Assembly: GCA_030248885.1 (NCBI GenBank)
Contig: JARCMD010000147.1
Location: 1-61,872, forward strand
Length of the DNA stretch: 61,872 bases
Source of the DNA: Leptolyngbyaceae cyanobacterium MP9P1.79
GTDB lineage: Bacteria; Cyanobacteriota; Cyanobacteriia; JARCMD01
Reading direction: 5' to 3'
Shown: positions 18,078 through 29,194 of the stretch, one piece after another
Position numbering within the stretch: the stretch's first letter is position 1
Layout: every line of letters starts with the position of its first letter
The notes under the pieces: model-generated
The model's input: only the letters and a program-made list of their open reading frames with translations
Told to the model about the DNA's origin: nothing
The model's database searches: none
Program-made: the position numbers and the translations under genes

Positions 18078-18127
18078 AACCGTTCCATTAATATGTGAAA
18101 AAATAATACGTCACACTCTAATTCTAA

Positions 18128-18242
18128 GTAGGTAGGTGTAATTAATTGTAAGAAGGGGAGTGGGGGCGTTGCCCCCAGGCAGGGGGTGGAACCCCCTCCA
18201 CCCCCAAAATCGTCTTTAATTTAATTGCACTCAGCTACCTAA
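18128..18242. repeat. MITE-like palindromic element (family 6)
   Basis: 115 bp. GTAGGTAGGTGTAATTAATT at the left is matched by the inverted TTAATTGCACTCAGCTACCT at the right. The middle is GGGGGCGTTGCCCCC and GGGGGTGGAACCCCCTCC. Only one copy is in the window, so mobility is inferred from structure. It lies just downstream of the psbO terminator. Confidence 0.7.
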
Positions 18243-18251
18243 AACGCAAAA

Positions 18252-18276
18252 TAGGGGCGACTGACGATCGCCCCTA
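18252..18276 (-). terminator. Probable psbO transcription terminator
   Basis: TAGGGGCGA pairs with TCGCCCCTA around a short loop. On the minus strand the stem is followed by a U-rich stretch (TTTTGCGTTTT). It lies about 40 bp past the psbO stop codon. Confidence 0.65.
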
Positions 18277-18314
18277 CTCATACAAAACCAATCTACAAAA
18301 CCAGCAACGACATT

Positions 18315-19145
18315 CTAAGAAACAGACTCAACTCGCGCATAGAACTGACCTCGGATTTTCACATCACTAGGTTCCCGTGAACCCATATCAGTTTCCGAAG
18401 GCTGCTCACTCACAAAAATGCCCCCAATTTCACCAGTGCTGCTGTCCACTTGGGTTACTTGCAAGGAAATTTTCCCCTGTCCTACTTCAAAGCTCTTCAC
18501 ATTCTCACGCAACAGTTCTTCGCTGTCTGCCTGAGCTGGAAGCGCAATAGCATTATCGTAGCCCGTAGTGAGACCGCGACCTTTAGGGTCTAGGAAGTTG
18601 GAGGTGCGATAGGACGGCACTTTGAACGTGCCCTCAAAATCAGTGGACGTGTTGATGCTGTTTGTCGGTGACTGAGTTTGGGCAACCAAATTCTTAATTG
18701 TGAATAAAAATGGTACGCGCTCTCCGCCTGGTAACTGCACGGTAATCGCTTGGAAATCAAACCCATCTTCCTCAACAAAGCTCAGACGGCCTTCAGCATC
18801 AGACTCAAGCCTGCCAGAGACTGCATCAATGGTAGAGGTTTCACGCGTCACTAGCTTTGCTGTAATGAATTCTGCCTTCTGGCGCTTGTTATAAGTCTCT
18901 TCCTTCACAAAGAAGTCGGTGGGTTGGAGGCACAAGCCAGTTAATGTATAGGACTTGCCAGCATCAAGGGGAATTGCACTGCGGGTCGTTGCCGTAACTT
19001 CAGGACACGTATTAGCGATCCCCGTTCCTCGGATCTGTTCGTAGGTCAAGGATTCACGACCTGTGGCCGACGCAGCATCACTGCAAGCGGTCAAGACACT
19101 GAGACAGAGTGCCAAAAGTGAAACAATCAAAACACGATACTTCAT
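18315..19145 (-). CDS. psbO: Photosystem II manganese-stabilising protein PsbO
   Basis: 276 residues, lumenal extrinsic subunit of the oxygen-evolving complex. It shields the Mn4CaO5 cluster. The N-terminal export signal MKYRVLIVSLLALCLSVLTAC ends near AC-SDAASA. Mature landmarks are LTYEQIRGTGIANTCPE, the second conserved cysteine in LTGLCLQPTDFFVKEE (disulfide with the first), GGERVPFLFTIKNLVA and the C-terminal DVKIRGQFYARVE. Full length, single gene, with its own terminator downstream. Confidence 0.98.
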   Translation of the reverse strand: MKYRVLIVSLLALCLSVLTACSDAASATGRESLTYEQIRGTGIANTCPEVTATTRSAIPLDAGKSYTLTGLCLQPTDFFVKEETYNKRQKAEFITAKLVTRETSTIDAVSGRLESDAEGRLSFVEEDGFDFQAITVQLPGGERVPFLFTIKNLVAQTQSPTNSINTSTDFEGTFKVPSYRTSNFLDPKGRGLTTGYDNAIALPAQADSEELLRENVKSFEVGQGKISLQVTQVDSSTGEIGGIFVSEQPSETDMGSREPSDVKIRGQFYARVESVS

Positions 19146-19311
19146 GGTTACCTCTACGAGACCTTAATACGACTGTATAAATTGCTGATGTATAAGTTTC
19201 TATGGTGGAATAATAGAACTTAAATTTTGGTTTCCTTTCACCTAGTACTTAATTGCTGTGTAATTACTGTAAGACCAGTCTACTATCGATTCAGCCCCTA
19301 TTTTGAGTGGT

Positions 19312-19680
19312 ATGCAGAGCAGTCCCAATTTTGAGTTAGAAACATCCCAGAATCAGCTAGAGGCGATCGACGAAGCTATCCGTAGCTTTGCCCACAGCCA
19401 CCAAGGTGACTGTTTACTCTTGCTGCACTTGTTGCGGACACTGGAAAGCTTGCATCAAGAAATTCGCGACGGATTATTTCAGCAATCTCTGCCAGACAAT
19501 CGGCAAGCACTTTACAGTTTACTGAGAGAGATAGAAACAGAGGGAGGATGGCCCTATATTCACCGCATGAGGCTCCAAGCCTTTCTACTTAATTTGTTAC
19601 CAGAGTCTTCTATGGAAGAAATAGCCTTGGATTCTGTCCCTCTTCCCGCATCTAAACCGAGCAGCCCACCGAATTTGTGA
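19312..19680 (+). CDS. Conserved hypothetical protein, helical
   Basis: 122 residues from the ATG at 19312; a TTG at 19303 would add three. It is mostly alpha-helical: LEAIDEAIRSFAHSHQGDCL, then a Leu-rich amphipathic region LLLLHLLRTLESLHQEIRDGLF, then GGWPYIHRMRLQAFL. The last ~20 residues are Pro/Ser-rich. There is no signal peptide or membrane helix. I recognise no family beyond a general likeness to small cyanobacterial proteins. It is divergent from psbO, sharing a 166 bp intergenic region. Confidence 0.7.
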   Translation: MQSSPNFELETSQNQLEAIDEAIRSFAHSHQGDCLLLLHLLRTLESLHQEIRDGLFQQSLPDNRQALYSLLREIETEGGWPYIHRMRLQAFLLNLLPESSMEEIALDSVPLPASKPSSPPNL

Positions 19681-19693
19681 TGTCGATAGCATT

Positions 19694-19847
19694 AGAAAGT
19701 GTTTGTAAATTAACGTGTCGTTTTACACTCGCCCCCTACATCCCCCAGAATTGAGGGATTTTGAACAAAAATGGCTCGAAAGTCCCCCAGAATTGGGGGG
19801 TTGGGGGGCGGATCGGGGCGCAATTTGTGTTTACGAACAGTTTCTTA
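19694..19847. repeat. Dispersed repeat family 5, copy 1
   Basis: 154 bp. The start AGAAAGTGTTTGTAAATTAA is inverted at the end as TTTGTGTTTACGAACAGTTTCT. The core has two copies of CCCCCAGAATTG and the block GGGGGGCGGATCGGGG. A second copy is at 36752-36930 and a fragment at 29110-29165. The rest of the gap to 20083 contains a short ATCAATACCCTRCAAARCCC duplication near 19870-19915 and no gene. Confidence 0.85.
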
Positions 19848-20083
19848 GAAGTCGATGGCATTAATTGATCAATACCCTGCAAAACCCTACGGAAATCAAT
19901 ACCCTACAAAGCCCCATAGATGACTTTATGGAAGTCAACGAAGAATTAATCAAGAATTAACCTTTGGTTAATCCAAAGATTAGGTGTTCCTGAGCCTAAT
20001 TAGCTACTCTAGTAGCAAAGCATAATTAATCTTTAGCGTGTGCGTTCTACCATTCAAACCGACGCAAGGTTTAGTTGACACAC

Positions 20084-21127
20084 ATGGTCTTATCCTCTGT
20101 AACATTGGTTCCACCGTTGCTAGACGTTTTTAAGGGAAACTTATCCCTTGAATCTACTCTGAGAGAATTGGCGCTTCACAACTTTCAGGTTGAGTCCTCA
20201 TGTTCGGCTGAAGAAGTGATGTCCGTGTTTGAGGGTAACCCGCTCCTGCCAGGAGTTTTGCTCATGCAGGAGAATAAATTCCTGGGGATGATTTCTCGCC
20301 GCCGGTTTCGGGAGCAGATGAGTCGTCCCTATGGCTTAGATTTGTTCCGAAAGCGCCCTCTACTCTCTCTCTACGAATTCACCCGTAAAGAACTCCTTGT
20401 CCTCTCAGGGAATATGTCTGTTGTGAAGGCGGCACAACGATCGCTAGAGCGCAGATCTAGCTCTCTCTATGAGCCGATCGTGGTGGAGCTAGAGGCTGGA
20501 ACCTATAGATTACTGGACGTTCACCAACTTTTGGTAGCTCAATCTCAAGTTTTGGAGCAAGCAAGATTGTTGCTGAAAGAAGCTAACCAGGAACTCGTTC
20601 AATTGGCTTCTCAGGATGGCTTAACTCAGGTGGCTAATCGCCGAAAATTCGACCAGTACCTTGATGAGAAATGGCAGGAGTTAGCACGGGAACGATCGCC
20701 GCTCTCACTTGTCCTGTGTGATGTAGATTGTTTTAAGGCATACAACGATACCTACGGGCACCAGATGGGAGATGACTGCTTGCAGCGAGTGGCGGGGGCA
20801 ATTCGCGAAACGGTGACCCGTCCTGGAGATTTAGTCAGCCGCTATGGGGGAGAAGAGTTTGCAGTGATCTTGCCCAACACACCCACTACAGGGGCGATGC
20901 AGATTGCTGAGGAAATCAGATCTGCGGTGAAGGGGCTGGGCATGAAACACAAAAAGTCGGTGGTCTGTCCCTACGTTACCTTGAGTCTAGGTGTGGCCAG
21001 TGTTCTGCCTGCTTACGGCGGTTCAGCATCTCCGATTTTGCTAATTGCAGCGGCTGATAAGGCGCTTTATAAGGCTAAGGAGCATGGACGCGATCGGGTG
21101 ATTTTGAGTGCTACACCGAGTGAGTAA
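20084..21127 (+). CDS. Diguanylate cyclase (GGDEF) with N-terminal CBS-like sensor region
   Basis: 347 residues from the ATG at 20084. It should make cyclic di-GMP from two GTP. The N-terminal ~150 residues contain two CBS-like halves (VLLMQENKFLGMISRRRFRE; VKAAQRSLERRSSSLYEPIVV). A coiled linker QSQVLEQARLLLKEANQELV joins them to the GGDEF domain beginning ASQDGLTQVANRRKFD. The metal site is LCDVDCFKAYNDTYGH, the active-site loop is GGEEF (about 255-259), and RPGD five residues earlier is an intact inhibitory I-site. No membrane segment or EAL domain, so it is probably cytosolic. The CBS-like part may sense a nucleotide. Confidence 0.92.
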   Translation: MVLSSVTLVPPLLDVFKGNLSLESTLRELALHNFQVESSCSAEEVMSVFEGNPLLPGVLLMQENKFLGMISRRRFREQMSRPYGLDLFRKRPLLSLYEFTRKELLVLSGNMSVVKAAQRSLERRSSSLYEPIVVELEAGTYRLLDVHQLLVAQSQVLEQARLLLKEANQELVQLASQDGLTQVANRRKFDQYLDEKWQELARERSPLSLVLCDVDCFKAYNDTYGHQMGDDCLQRVAGAIRETVTRPGDLVSRYGGEEFAVILPNTPTTGAMQIAEEIRSAVKGLGMKHKKSVVCPYVTLSLGVASVLPAYGGSASPILLIAAADKALYKAKEHGRDRVILSATPSE

Positions 21128-21212
21128 TCAATATTTAATCAGTAACGATCGGCAATAATAATTAACCGACCTTTTTATTACGACACAAAATTTATGGGCT
21201 GACACGGTATGT

Positions 21213-23090
<1,878 letters not shown>

Positions 23091-23276
23091 GGATGCCGCT
23101 CCTAAGAGGTGAAAAGAGAATGCACCCTACCTTAACATCCGTATTGGGCTATGCAATGCTTGAGGAAAACAGAAAAATCAGCACAAAAAAGAGGGGACAG
23201 CTATCTCCCCTCAAATCTTTTGGTAGATGCAAAGTAGAAGTCAGGTGTCCCGACAAATCTCAATGCATCATAGTAA

Positions 23277-23459
23277 CAATACTTCGGACAGTTTTTGTGG
23301 AGGTACTGGCAACCCTGTTGTACAGACAGTGTAGACCCTCACCCTAAATCCCTCTCCCAAGAGGGGAGAGGGACTTCAATCCGGCTCCCCTGCTCCCGTT
23401 CTGGGAGAAGGGGTTGGAGGATGAGGGCTAGCTATCACAAAAATGTCCGAACTATTGAT
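23277..23459. repeat. Modular repeat family 4b, copy 2
   Basis: 183 bp with termini CAATACTTCGGACAGTTTTT and CACAAAAATGTCCGAACTAT. The core is CCCTCACCCTAAATCCCTCT... paired with GGGAGAAGGGGTTGGAGGAT. It sits between psaC and glmS. The remaining sequence of 23091-23567 carries no gene. Confidence 0.85.
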
Positions 23460-23567
23460 AGTAAGAAATTTTGATCTATCGCTTAGATGTGTTACTCAAG
23501 CTTGCACAGCCGAGCGATGGGGTTTTGATAAAAAGTTATCACCCCTCAAAATCTGCTTAGCAGAGTT

Positions 23568-24260
<693 letters not shown>

Positions 24261-24557
24261 TCACGTAGGAGGGTGCTGCTTGGAAATGGTGTTAATTGCA
24301 GGAAGCTGAGGACGGGAGGAACGAGAGGGCAGGTAGCGAACGGGGACACGTTCCACAGGTTCGATCGGGCGATGTTGGAGCTTCCACCAACGCAGAGCGA
24401 TCGCTACACCCATTGTGCCAAAGCCGAATGTGACTAAAGACCAACTTGAATGAAAGCCTCCGTTTACCGCCTCTGCTACCCCAACTAACAGAACAAAACT
24501 AGAGATTGGCTCTTTACGATACGCTGATCTGATAAATCGAGACCACATCACATTCAT
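24261..24557 (-). CDS. Small conserved membrane protein of unknown function
   Basis: 98 residues. Two hydrophobic stretches (about 18-31 SSFVLLVGVAEAVNGG and 38-55 WSLVTFGFGTMGVAIALRWW) with a charged C-terminal tail rich in Pro and Arg (PIEPVERVPVRYLPSRSSRP). The layout, two helices with an arginine-rich tail, looks like cyanobacterial proteins of unknown role near photosynthesis genes. It lies 237 bp downstream of the hli gene on the same strand. Confidence 0.65.
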   Translation of the reverse strand: MNVMWSRFIRSAYRKEPISSFVLLVGVAEAVNGGFHSSWSLVTFGFGTMGVAIALRWWKLQHRPIEPVERVPVRYLPSRSSRPQLPAINTISKQHPPT

Positions 24558-24794
24558 TAGAATCTACTCGATAGTCTTATATATATTTTCCGACTCTGCG
24601 CCTGCTTTTTCAGACCCATATCGAAGTTTACACTCAGTCTGCAATTTTCCAAGTTAAACCAGACTTACTTCTAAAAGGATTGATTCTCGTCGAGGTATTA
24701 CCTTAATCGGAGGATTCAGACTTCAGAATCATGCTCGACTATTCTACTCTGGGATTTGACTCTAAAGTAGTTCGCTTAGAACGGGATAACCGAA

Positions 24795-24980
24795 CTACTG
24801 AATTCCTAACCAGGCAAATACTCCCTGACCTGTGACATATTCGATCGCCAAAGCCAACGTAAATCCAATCATGGCAGCTCGTCCATTAAGGCGTTCTGCA
24901 TACTCATTGAAGCCAAATTTCGGCTCTTCCAGGTTGGGGACGAGAGTCTTGGGTGCAATGTTCGGTTGAGGTTGGTTCAT
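24795..24980 (-). CDS. hli: High-light-inducible one-helix protein (Hlip/SCP)
   Basis: 61 residues. The single thylakoid helix contains the chlorophyll-binding motif ERLNGRAAMIGFTLAL, the first-helix signature of the LHC family, preceded by the FGFNEYAERLN block. Hlips bind chlorophyll and carotenoid, quench energy and help photosystem II assembly and chlorophyll recycling under stress. The C-terminal GQGVFAWLG is typical. A candidate HLR1 element lies 31-48 bp upstream. Full length. Confidence 0.96.
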   Translation of the reverse strand: MNQPQPNIAPKTLVPNLEEPKFGFNEYAERLNGRAAMIGFTLALAIEYVTGQGVFAWLGIQ

Positions 24981-25010
24981 TTTACGGTATCTCTAAAATT
25001 TCAAGCACTG

Positions 25011-25028
25011 CATACAATTCTTTACATG
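25011..25028. promoter_or_regulatory. Candidate HLR1 (RpaB-type) element upstream of hli
   Basis: CATACAATTCTTTACATG fits the HLR1 layout of two TTACA half-sites ten bases apart, (G/T)TTACAWWNN(G/T)TTACAWW. The second half is perfect and the first has two mismatches. RpaB binding at HLR1 controls high-light genes in cyanobacteria. The site is inferred from pattern and position only. Confidence 0.4.
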
Positions 25029-25063
25029 CTTCATATATCTTAACCTCTAATCTTGATGCCTTG

Positions 25064-25165
25064 ATGGGCAGGTTAGGGACTTGCGTCAAAATGAACTGCC
25101 GACCATAAATTGCCGATCGAGACCTGTGAAATGGACATACTTTGCTTTGTCCATCCTGCCCCGAT
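25064..25165. repeat. Dispersed repeat family 7, copy 1
   Basis: Runs from TTAGGGACTTGCGTCAAAAT through GCCGATCGAGACCTGTGAAA to ATGGACATACTTTGCTTTGTCCATCCTG (last part shown to pair as ATGGACA/TGTCCAT). The inverted equivalent is at 60150-60238, with the same GGGACTTGCGTCAAAA, CGATCG and ATGGGCA hairpin in reverse order; a fragment is at 16498-16560. Confidence 0.7.
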
Positions 25166-25244
25166 GGTGTTTTGTTGAACTGCAACTCCTTAGTGGGAAG
25201 GTAAGGGCAAGCATCAGAGTCGCTGTCGCAGAACTCAGCTCACA

Positions 25245-25496
25245 TTAAAATCTATCTTGGGGATATAATAAACCCTGCCACGCTTGGGACACAATGTTGC
25301 TGAGCCAGTAGCGTTGCTCGGCATTCAGCAGACTATCCTCCATCAGTACCTCAGCTTTAAGATCTTCTAAGGAGCGTCCCTGGGAGTGGGCTAATTGAAT
25401 TACGCCTGCGATCGCAGAGGCTACTAACTCACCGTCGATGGGTTGGGAGCAAAGTTCAACGATTTCTTGAGAACTTGCTGGAATAGGATGGTTCAT
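25245..25496 (-). CDS. Conserved hypothetical cyanobacterial protein
   Basis: 83 residues, soluble and helical: SSQEIVELCSQPIDGELVAS, then IAGVIQLAHSQGRSLEDLKAEVL and LLNAEQRYWLSNIVSQAWQ. No membrane segment and no known motif. The regular helical pattern and clean start support a real gene. A family 4b repeat lies just upstream. No function is assigned. Confidence 0.65.
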   Translation of the reverse strand: MNHPIPASSQEIVELCSQPIDGELVASAIAGVIQLAHSQGRSLEDLKAEVLMEDSLLNAEQRYWLSNIVSQAWQGLLYPQDRF

Positions 25497-25552
25497 AGGG
25501 CGTTCCTTAATTAAGTATAAAAATTGATGTAGGTTATTAGAACCTGATAAAT

Positions 25553-25734
25553 CAGTACTTTGGACAGGTTTTGTAGAGGTGCTGGGAACCCTGTTGTGCA
25601 GCCAGTATAGACCCTCACCCTAAGTCCCTCTCCCAAGAGTGGAGAGGGACTTCAATCCGGCTCCCCTTCTCCCAAAAAGGGAGAAGGGGTTGGGAGATGA
25701 GGGCTAGCTATCGCAAAAATGTCCGAACTGTTGA
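25553..25734. repeat. Modular repeat family 4b, copy 3
   Basis: 182 bp. Termini CAGTACTTTGGACAGGTTTT and CGCAAAAATGTCCGAACTGTTG; core with CCCTCACCCTAAGTCCCTCT and GGGAGAAGGGGTTGGGAGAT. It occupies most of the gap upstream of the cruP-like gene. Confidence 0.85.
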
Positions 25735-25847
25735 TAAATGAGAAGCTTGTAAAGTTTCTTATGCAATTATGTAATGGGAACTATAGCGCAATTTAGAGCG
25801 ATCGATTCTACCTTGATAGGTCATTCAGCGGAGTTTACACTACTGGA

Positions 25848-27989
25848 ATGCAAGAAGTTCTTTATTTAGAAATCCCCACTCCAGACATAGCTCTGGTAAA
25901 AGCCTGGTTACAGCAGGAATTCAATCCGGTTGCTGGGGAAAAAGTTGCCACCTCCGTAGGAATTCGGCTGAGGTTTGCTGCCAATAATGCTCAGGACACT
26001 ACCGCTCAGGGTGCTGAAATTCCAGAAACAGCCTCAGACTCGGTTATGGAGGGAGTGCCAGAGCTTTCTGTTTTTGTGTGGAGTCTGCAACGAACAATCT
26101 ATTTAAAGGTATTTCGGTGGGCCGATCGCCCGGTTTTACGGGAACAGCAGCTTTTACAGCAACTGACTCAGGATCTAAGGGGTGCCTTTCCCCATCAGTA
26201 CCCGACTCCACCGCCGATCGATTTAGCGCATCACTCGATTTTTGAAGCCCTCGCTCCCTACTATCCTTTAACCGCCAAGTTTTTTCAAAAAATTCCCAAT
26301 GGTGAGTACGACTTGACACGAGTTTATTGGTGGGAGCAGCGCTGGCGAGAGGGAGCGGGTCGAACTCAGCCGCTCAAACAGGTGATTGCCCATGTCCCAG
26401 AATCCACTCTAGGAGGCGATCGGGTTCCTGCCACCTATGACCTCATTTACATCGGAGGGGCGCTGGGAGTCATCCATGCCGCAGTGATGGCTCGTTTAGG
26501 CTATCGGGTATTGCTGATCGAACGATTGCCCTTTGGTCGGATGAACCGCGAGTGGAATATCTCTCGCGATGAATTTCAGAGCCTGATTGATCTGAATTTA
26601 TTTACCCTAGCCGAATTTGAAAGCGTCATTGCCAGAGAGTATGTAGACGGCTTTAATAAATTCTTTGACGCGAATAACCCTCCTCAGGCAAAGGCAGCGG
26701 TGCTGCACACGCCTACGGTGTTGAATGTGGGGCTGGATGCGGAGAAGTTGCTCCAGGTATGTGGTGAAAAACTGCGGGCAGCCGGAGGGGAGATTTGGGA
26801 TGAAACGGAGTTTATCTGTGCCGATGTTCGCCCAGAGTCGGTTGTGGTGCAGGTACGACATTTGCCTACCCATGTAACGCGGGCTGTGGCAGGACGGTTG
26901 GTGGTGGATGCGATGGGAACTGCTTCGCCGATCGCCTGGCAGCTAAACGGGGGACGGGCATTCGACAGTGTTTGCCCGACGGTGGGTGCGTGTATTGCCT
27001 CTGGATTTGAGCCGGGGGTTTGGGATGCCAACTATGGGGATGTGCTGCATAGTCATGGGGATATTTCGCGGGGACGACAATTAATCTGGGAGCTATTTCC
27101 GGGTAGAGGTGAGGAAATTACAGTTTACCTATTTCACTACCATCAGGTGCATCCCCAGAATCCAGGGTCGTTGCTGGAAATGTATGAGGACTTTTTCACG
27201 ATTCTGCCAGAGTATCGGCGCTGTGATATGGAGAAGCTGGTGTGGCGCAAGGCTACATTCGGCTATATTCCAGGGCACTTTAGCAATAGTGCCACCGATC
27301 GCCAAGTGGCATTCGATCGGGTGGTGGCGATCGGGGATGCCGCTTCCCTCCAATCTCCGCTGGTATTCACTGGCTTTGGCTCCTTGGTCAGAAATTTGCG
27401 GCGGCTGACAGATTTGCTTGATACGGCCTTGAAGCATGACCTACTCAAAGCCAATCACCTGAGCCAGATTCGAGCCTACCAAAGTAATGTGGCGGTCACC
27501 TGGCTGTTTTCCAAGGGCATGATGGTGCCAACGGGAAAATTCCTGGCACCGCAACAAATCAACGCTATGTTGAACACATTTTTTGGGATTCTGGCGGATG
27601 GAAGTCCTGCGGTGGCTGAGCGATTTATTAAAGATCGAATCGATTGGGTGACATTTAATGTGCTGGCGTTGAAGGCAGCCTATCAAAATCCGTCTCTGTT
27701 AGTCTGGATTTGGCGACTGGCGGGAGCGAGGGACATTTTTCACTGGGTAAAAAGCTATGTCACTTTTACGCTGAATGCCCTGATTGGCTGGGCAATCGGG
27801 GGCTGGTTGCCAGGTTTGACCCGATGGCTACAGCCGTTCTTAGAGTCGCGCTATCCGGCTCTATGGTTGTGGTTGCTGGCCCAGAATTATGAGTTTAATA
27901 ACCGAGCGATCGTGCGGTCGCCCCATCAGACTCGCCCTCCGATGACCTATCAACTAGAACCCAAGGTTGATAAGGTTGGAACTCGATAG
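25848..27989 (+). CDS. cruP: CruP-type flavoprotein (lycopene cyclase family paralogue)
   Basis: 713 residues. After a ~195-residue N-terminal region comes the FAD-binding loop LIYIGGALGVIHAAVMARLGYRVLLIER (GGALG at 203-207) and the family hallmark PFGRMNREWNIS. Later blocks GRLVVDAMGTASPIAWQL and VVAIGDAASLQSPLVFTGFG complete the FAD fold. CruA and CruP are cyanobacterial and plant FAD proteins related to lycopene cyclases. CruP has been tied to carotenoid oxidation state under oxidative stress, and cyclase activity is uncertain. The MNREWNIS motif and long N-terminus favour CruP over CruA. Located near hli and psaC; no carotenoid gene is adjacent. Confidence 0.8.
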   Translation: MQEVLYLEIPTPDIALVKAWLQQEFNPVAGEKVATSVGIRLRFAANNAQDTTAQGAEIPETASDSVMEGVPELSVFVWSLQRTIYLKVFRWADRPVLREQQLLQQLTQDLRGAFPHQYPTPPPIDLAHHSIFEALAPYYPLTAKFFQKIPNGEYDLTRVYWWEQRWREGAGRTQPLKQVIAHVPESTLGGDRVPATYDLIYIGGALGVIHAAVMARLGYRVLLIERLPFGRMNREWNISRDEFQSLIDLNLFTLAEFESVIAREYVDGFNKFFDANNPPQAKAAVLHTPTVLNVGLDAEKLLQVCGEKLRAAGGEIWDETEFICADVRPESVVVQVRHLPTHVTRAVAGRLVVDAMGTASPIAWQLNGGRAFDSVCPTVGACIASGFEPGVWDANYGDVLHSHGDISRGRQLIWELFPGRGEEITVYLFHYHQVHPQNPGSLLEMYEDFFTILPEYRRCDMEKLVWRKATFGYIPGHFSNSATDRQVAFDRVVAIGDAASLQSPLVFTGFGSLVRNLRRLTDLLDTALKHDLLKANHLSQIRAYQSNVAVTWLFSKGMMVPTGKFLAPQQINAMLNTFFGILADGSPAVAERFIKDRIDWVTFNVLALKAAYQNPSLLVWIWRLAGARDIFHWVKSYVTFTLNALIGWAIGGWLPGLTRWLQPFLESRYPALWLWLLAQNYEFNNRAIVRSPHQTRPPMTYQLEPKVDKVGTR

Positions 27990-28013
27990 AACAGACTGTG
28001 GCGCAGACTTTTT

Positions 28014-28865
28014 CTAAAGGTGATCGGACTTTAGGGAGGGAAGATAACGCTGGCGGCGGCGTTGTAGCCAGGTTCCCATTAAAACTGCGCCAAATACGAG
28101 GGTTGATAGCAAAACGACACTGGCTCCAGAGGCAATATCTAGGTGATAGCTAAGATAAATTCCTACAAAGGAAATAATAGCTCCTAAGCCGCCTGAAAGC
28201 AGCATCATGGTTCCAAATTGGTTACTCAGGAGGCGGGCGATCGACGCTGGGATCACGACAGCAGAAATAATGAGCGTCACGCCCAGGATTTGTAGGGTAG
28301 CGACTAGCAAGGTGGCCAGCATCAAGGCAAACAGGGTATCCATCACAAAGACGGGCACTCCATGTACTTGGGCGACTTCCCGATCGAAACACCAGAACAG
28401 TAGCGGATGATAGAAGACAAACACCAGGGACAACAGCACGATCGTCACGCCAGTCACTACCCACAAATCAGTTTGGGAAACCCCCAAGACATTGCCAAAC
28501 AGGGCAGCCTCGAAATTTTGGCTAAAGCGCCGGTGGCTGCTGATGATGGCGACACCGAGGGCAAAGCTGGCCGTGGTGACAATGCCGATCGCGGCATCGG
28601 AATAAATGCGCCGCCCTGTGAGGTATTGAATCAGCAGGGCGGTGGCGAATCCCCAGATTCCAGAGCCGATGTAAAAGTTCAGTCCCAGCACATAGGTCAG
28701 CACTGCGCCGCCTAGGATGGCGTGGGAGAGTCCATGGGCGATGTAACTCATGCGTCGGGTGGTGATGTAGACCCCCATCACGCCACAGAGCAGCCCCACC
28801 ATGATGCTGATGACAATGGCACGGCTAAAGAACTCGTACTGAAAAGGTTTGAGCAGAAATTCCAT
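28014..28865 (-). CDS. Zinc/manganese ABC transporter permease (ZnuB/MntB family)
   Basis: 283 residues with about eight membrane helices (ABC-3 permease family). Landmarks are MEFLLKPFQYEFFSRAIVIS at the start, GVYITTRRMSYIAHGLSHAILGG (the coupling region to the ATPase), and SAVVIPASIARLLSN. It is the third gene of a minus-strand transporter operon after the binding protein and ATPase. A 330 bp stretch of dispersed repeat separates it from the ATPase gene, so co-transcription must cross a hairpin-rich insert. Confidence 0.92.
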   Translation of the reverse strand: MEFLLKPFQYEFFSRAIVISIMVGLLCGVMGVYITTRRMSYIAHGLSHAILGGAVLTYVLGLNFYIGSGIWGFATALLIQYLTGRRIYSDAAIGIVTTASFALGVAIISSHRRFSQNFEAALFGNVLGVSQTDLWVVTGVTIVLLSLVFVFYHPLLFWCFDREVAQVHGVPVFVMDTLFALMLATLLVATLQILGVTLIISAVVIPASIARLLSNQFGTMMLLSGGLGAIISFVGIYLSYHLDIASGASVVLLSTLVFGAVLMGTWLQRRRQRYLPSLKSDHL

Positions 28866-28913
28866 GGAAATAAACCTGTTTTTGGACTGGTTCGGGTCTT
28901 GCTTTGAGACTTA

Positions 28914-29050
28914 GGTGATGTGCAACTTTCCCGAACCGCCCTCACCCCAACCCCTCTCCCAGAAGGGGAGAGGGGCTAAGATTTGGATCGGCTCCCCTTC
29001 TCCCCTAGGGAGAAGGGGGAGAAGGGCAGACTTTAAGTTGCATATCGCTT
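28914..29050. repeat. Modular repeat family 4a, copy 1, inside the metal-transporter operon
   Basis: Bounded by GGTGATGTGCAACTTTCCCG and the inverted TTTAAGTTGCATATCGC. The core is the shared CCCTCTCCC/GGGAGAGG and CTCCCCTTCTCCC/GGGAGAAGGGG hairpins also seen in family 4b and 4c. Its partner copy is 39322-39465 in the opposite orientation. Confidence 0.85.
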
Positions 29051-29109
29051 TGATTATTCTAGGAAATCCGATCGCGTTGTATTTGCCTCAAGTGCCCAAT
29101 TTGAATTGC

Positions 29110-29165
29110 ATTCTGGTTCCCCCAGAATTGGGGGTTAGGGGGCGGTTCGGGCAACAATTCATGCC
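29110..29165. repeat. Fragment of dispersed repeat family 5
   Basis: Carries CCCCCAGAATTGGGGGTTAG and GGGGGCGGTTCGGGCAACAA, the core of family 5 seen complete at 19694-19847 and 36752-36930. Termini are degenerate. It lies between the permease and ATPase genes. Confidence 0.6.
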
Positions 29166-29194
29166 GACGATTCAGATATCCCTTAAGGCTAGTT

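Noticed and set aside
24982-25185. 67-residue minus-strand frame upstream of hli
   Set aside because: It overlaps the family 7 repeat and the candidate promoter region and lacks protein-like features.
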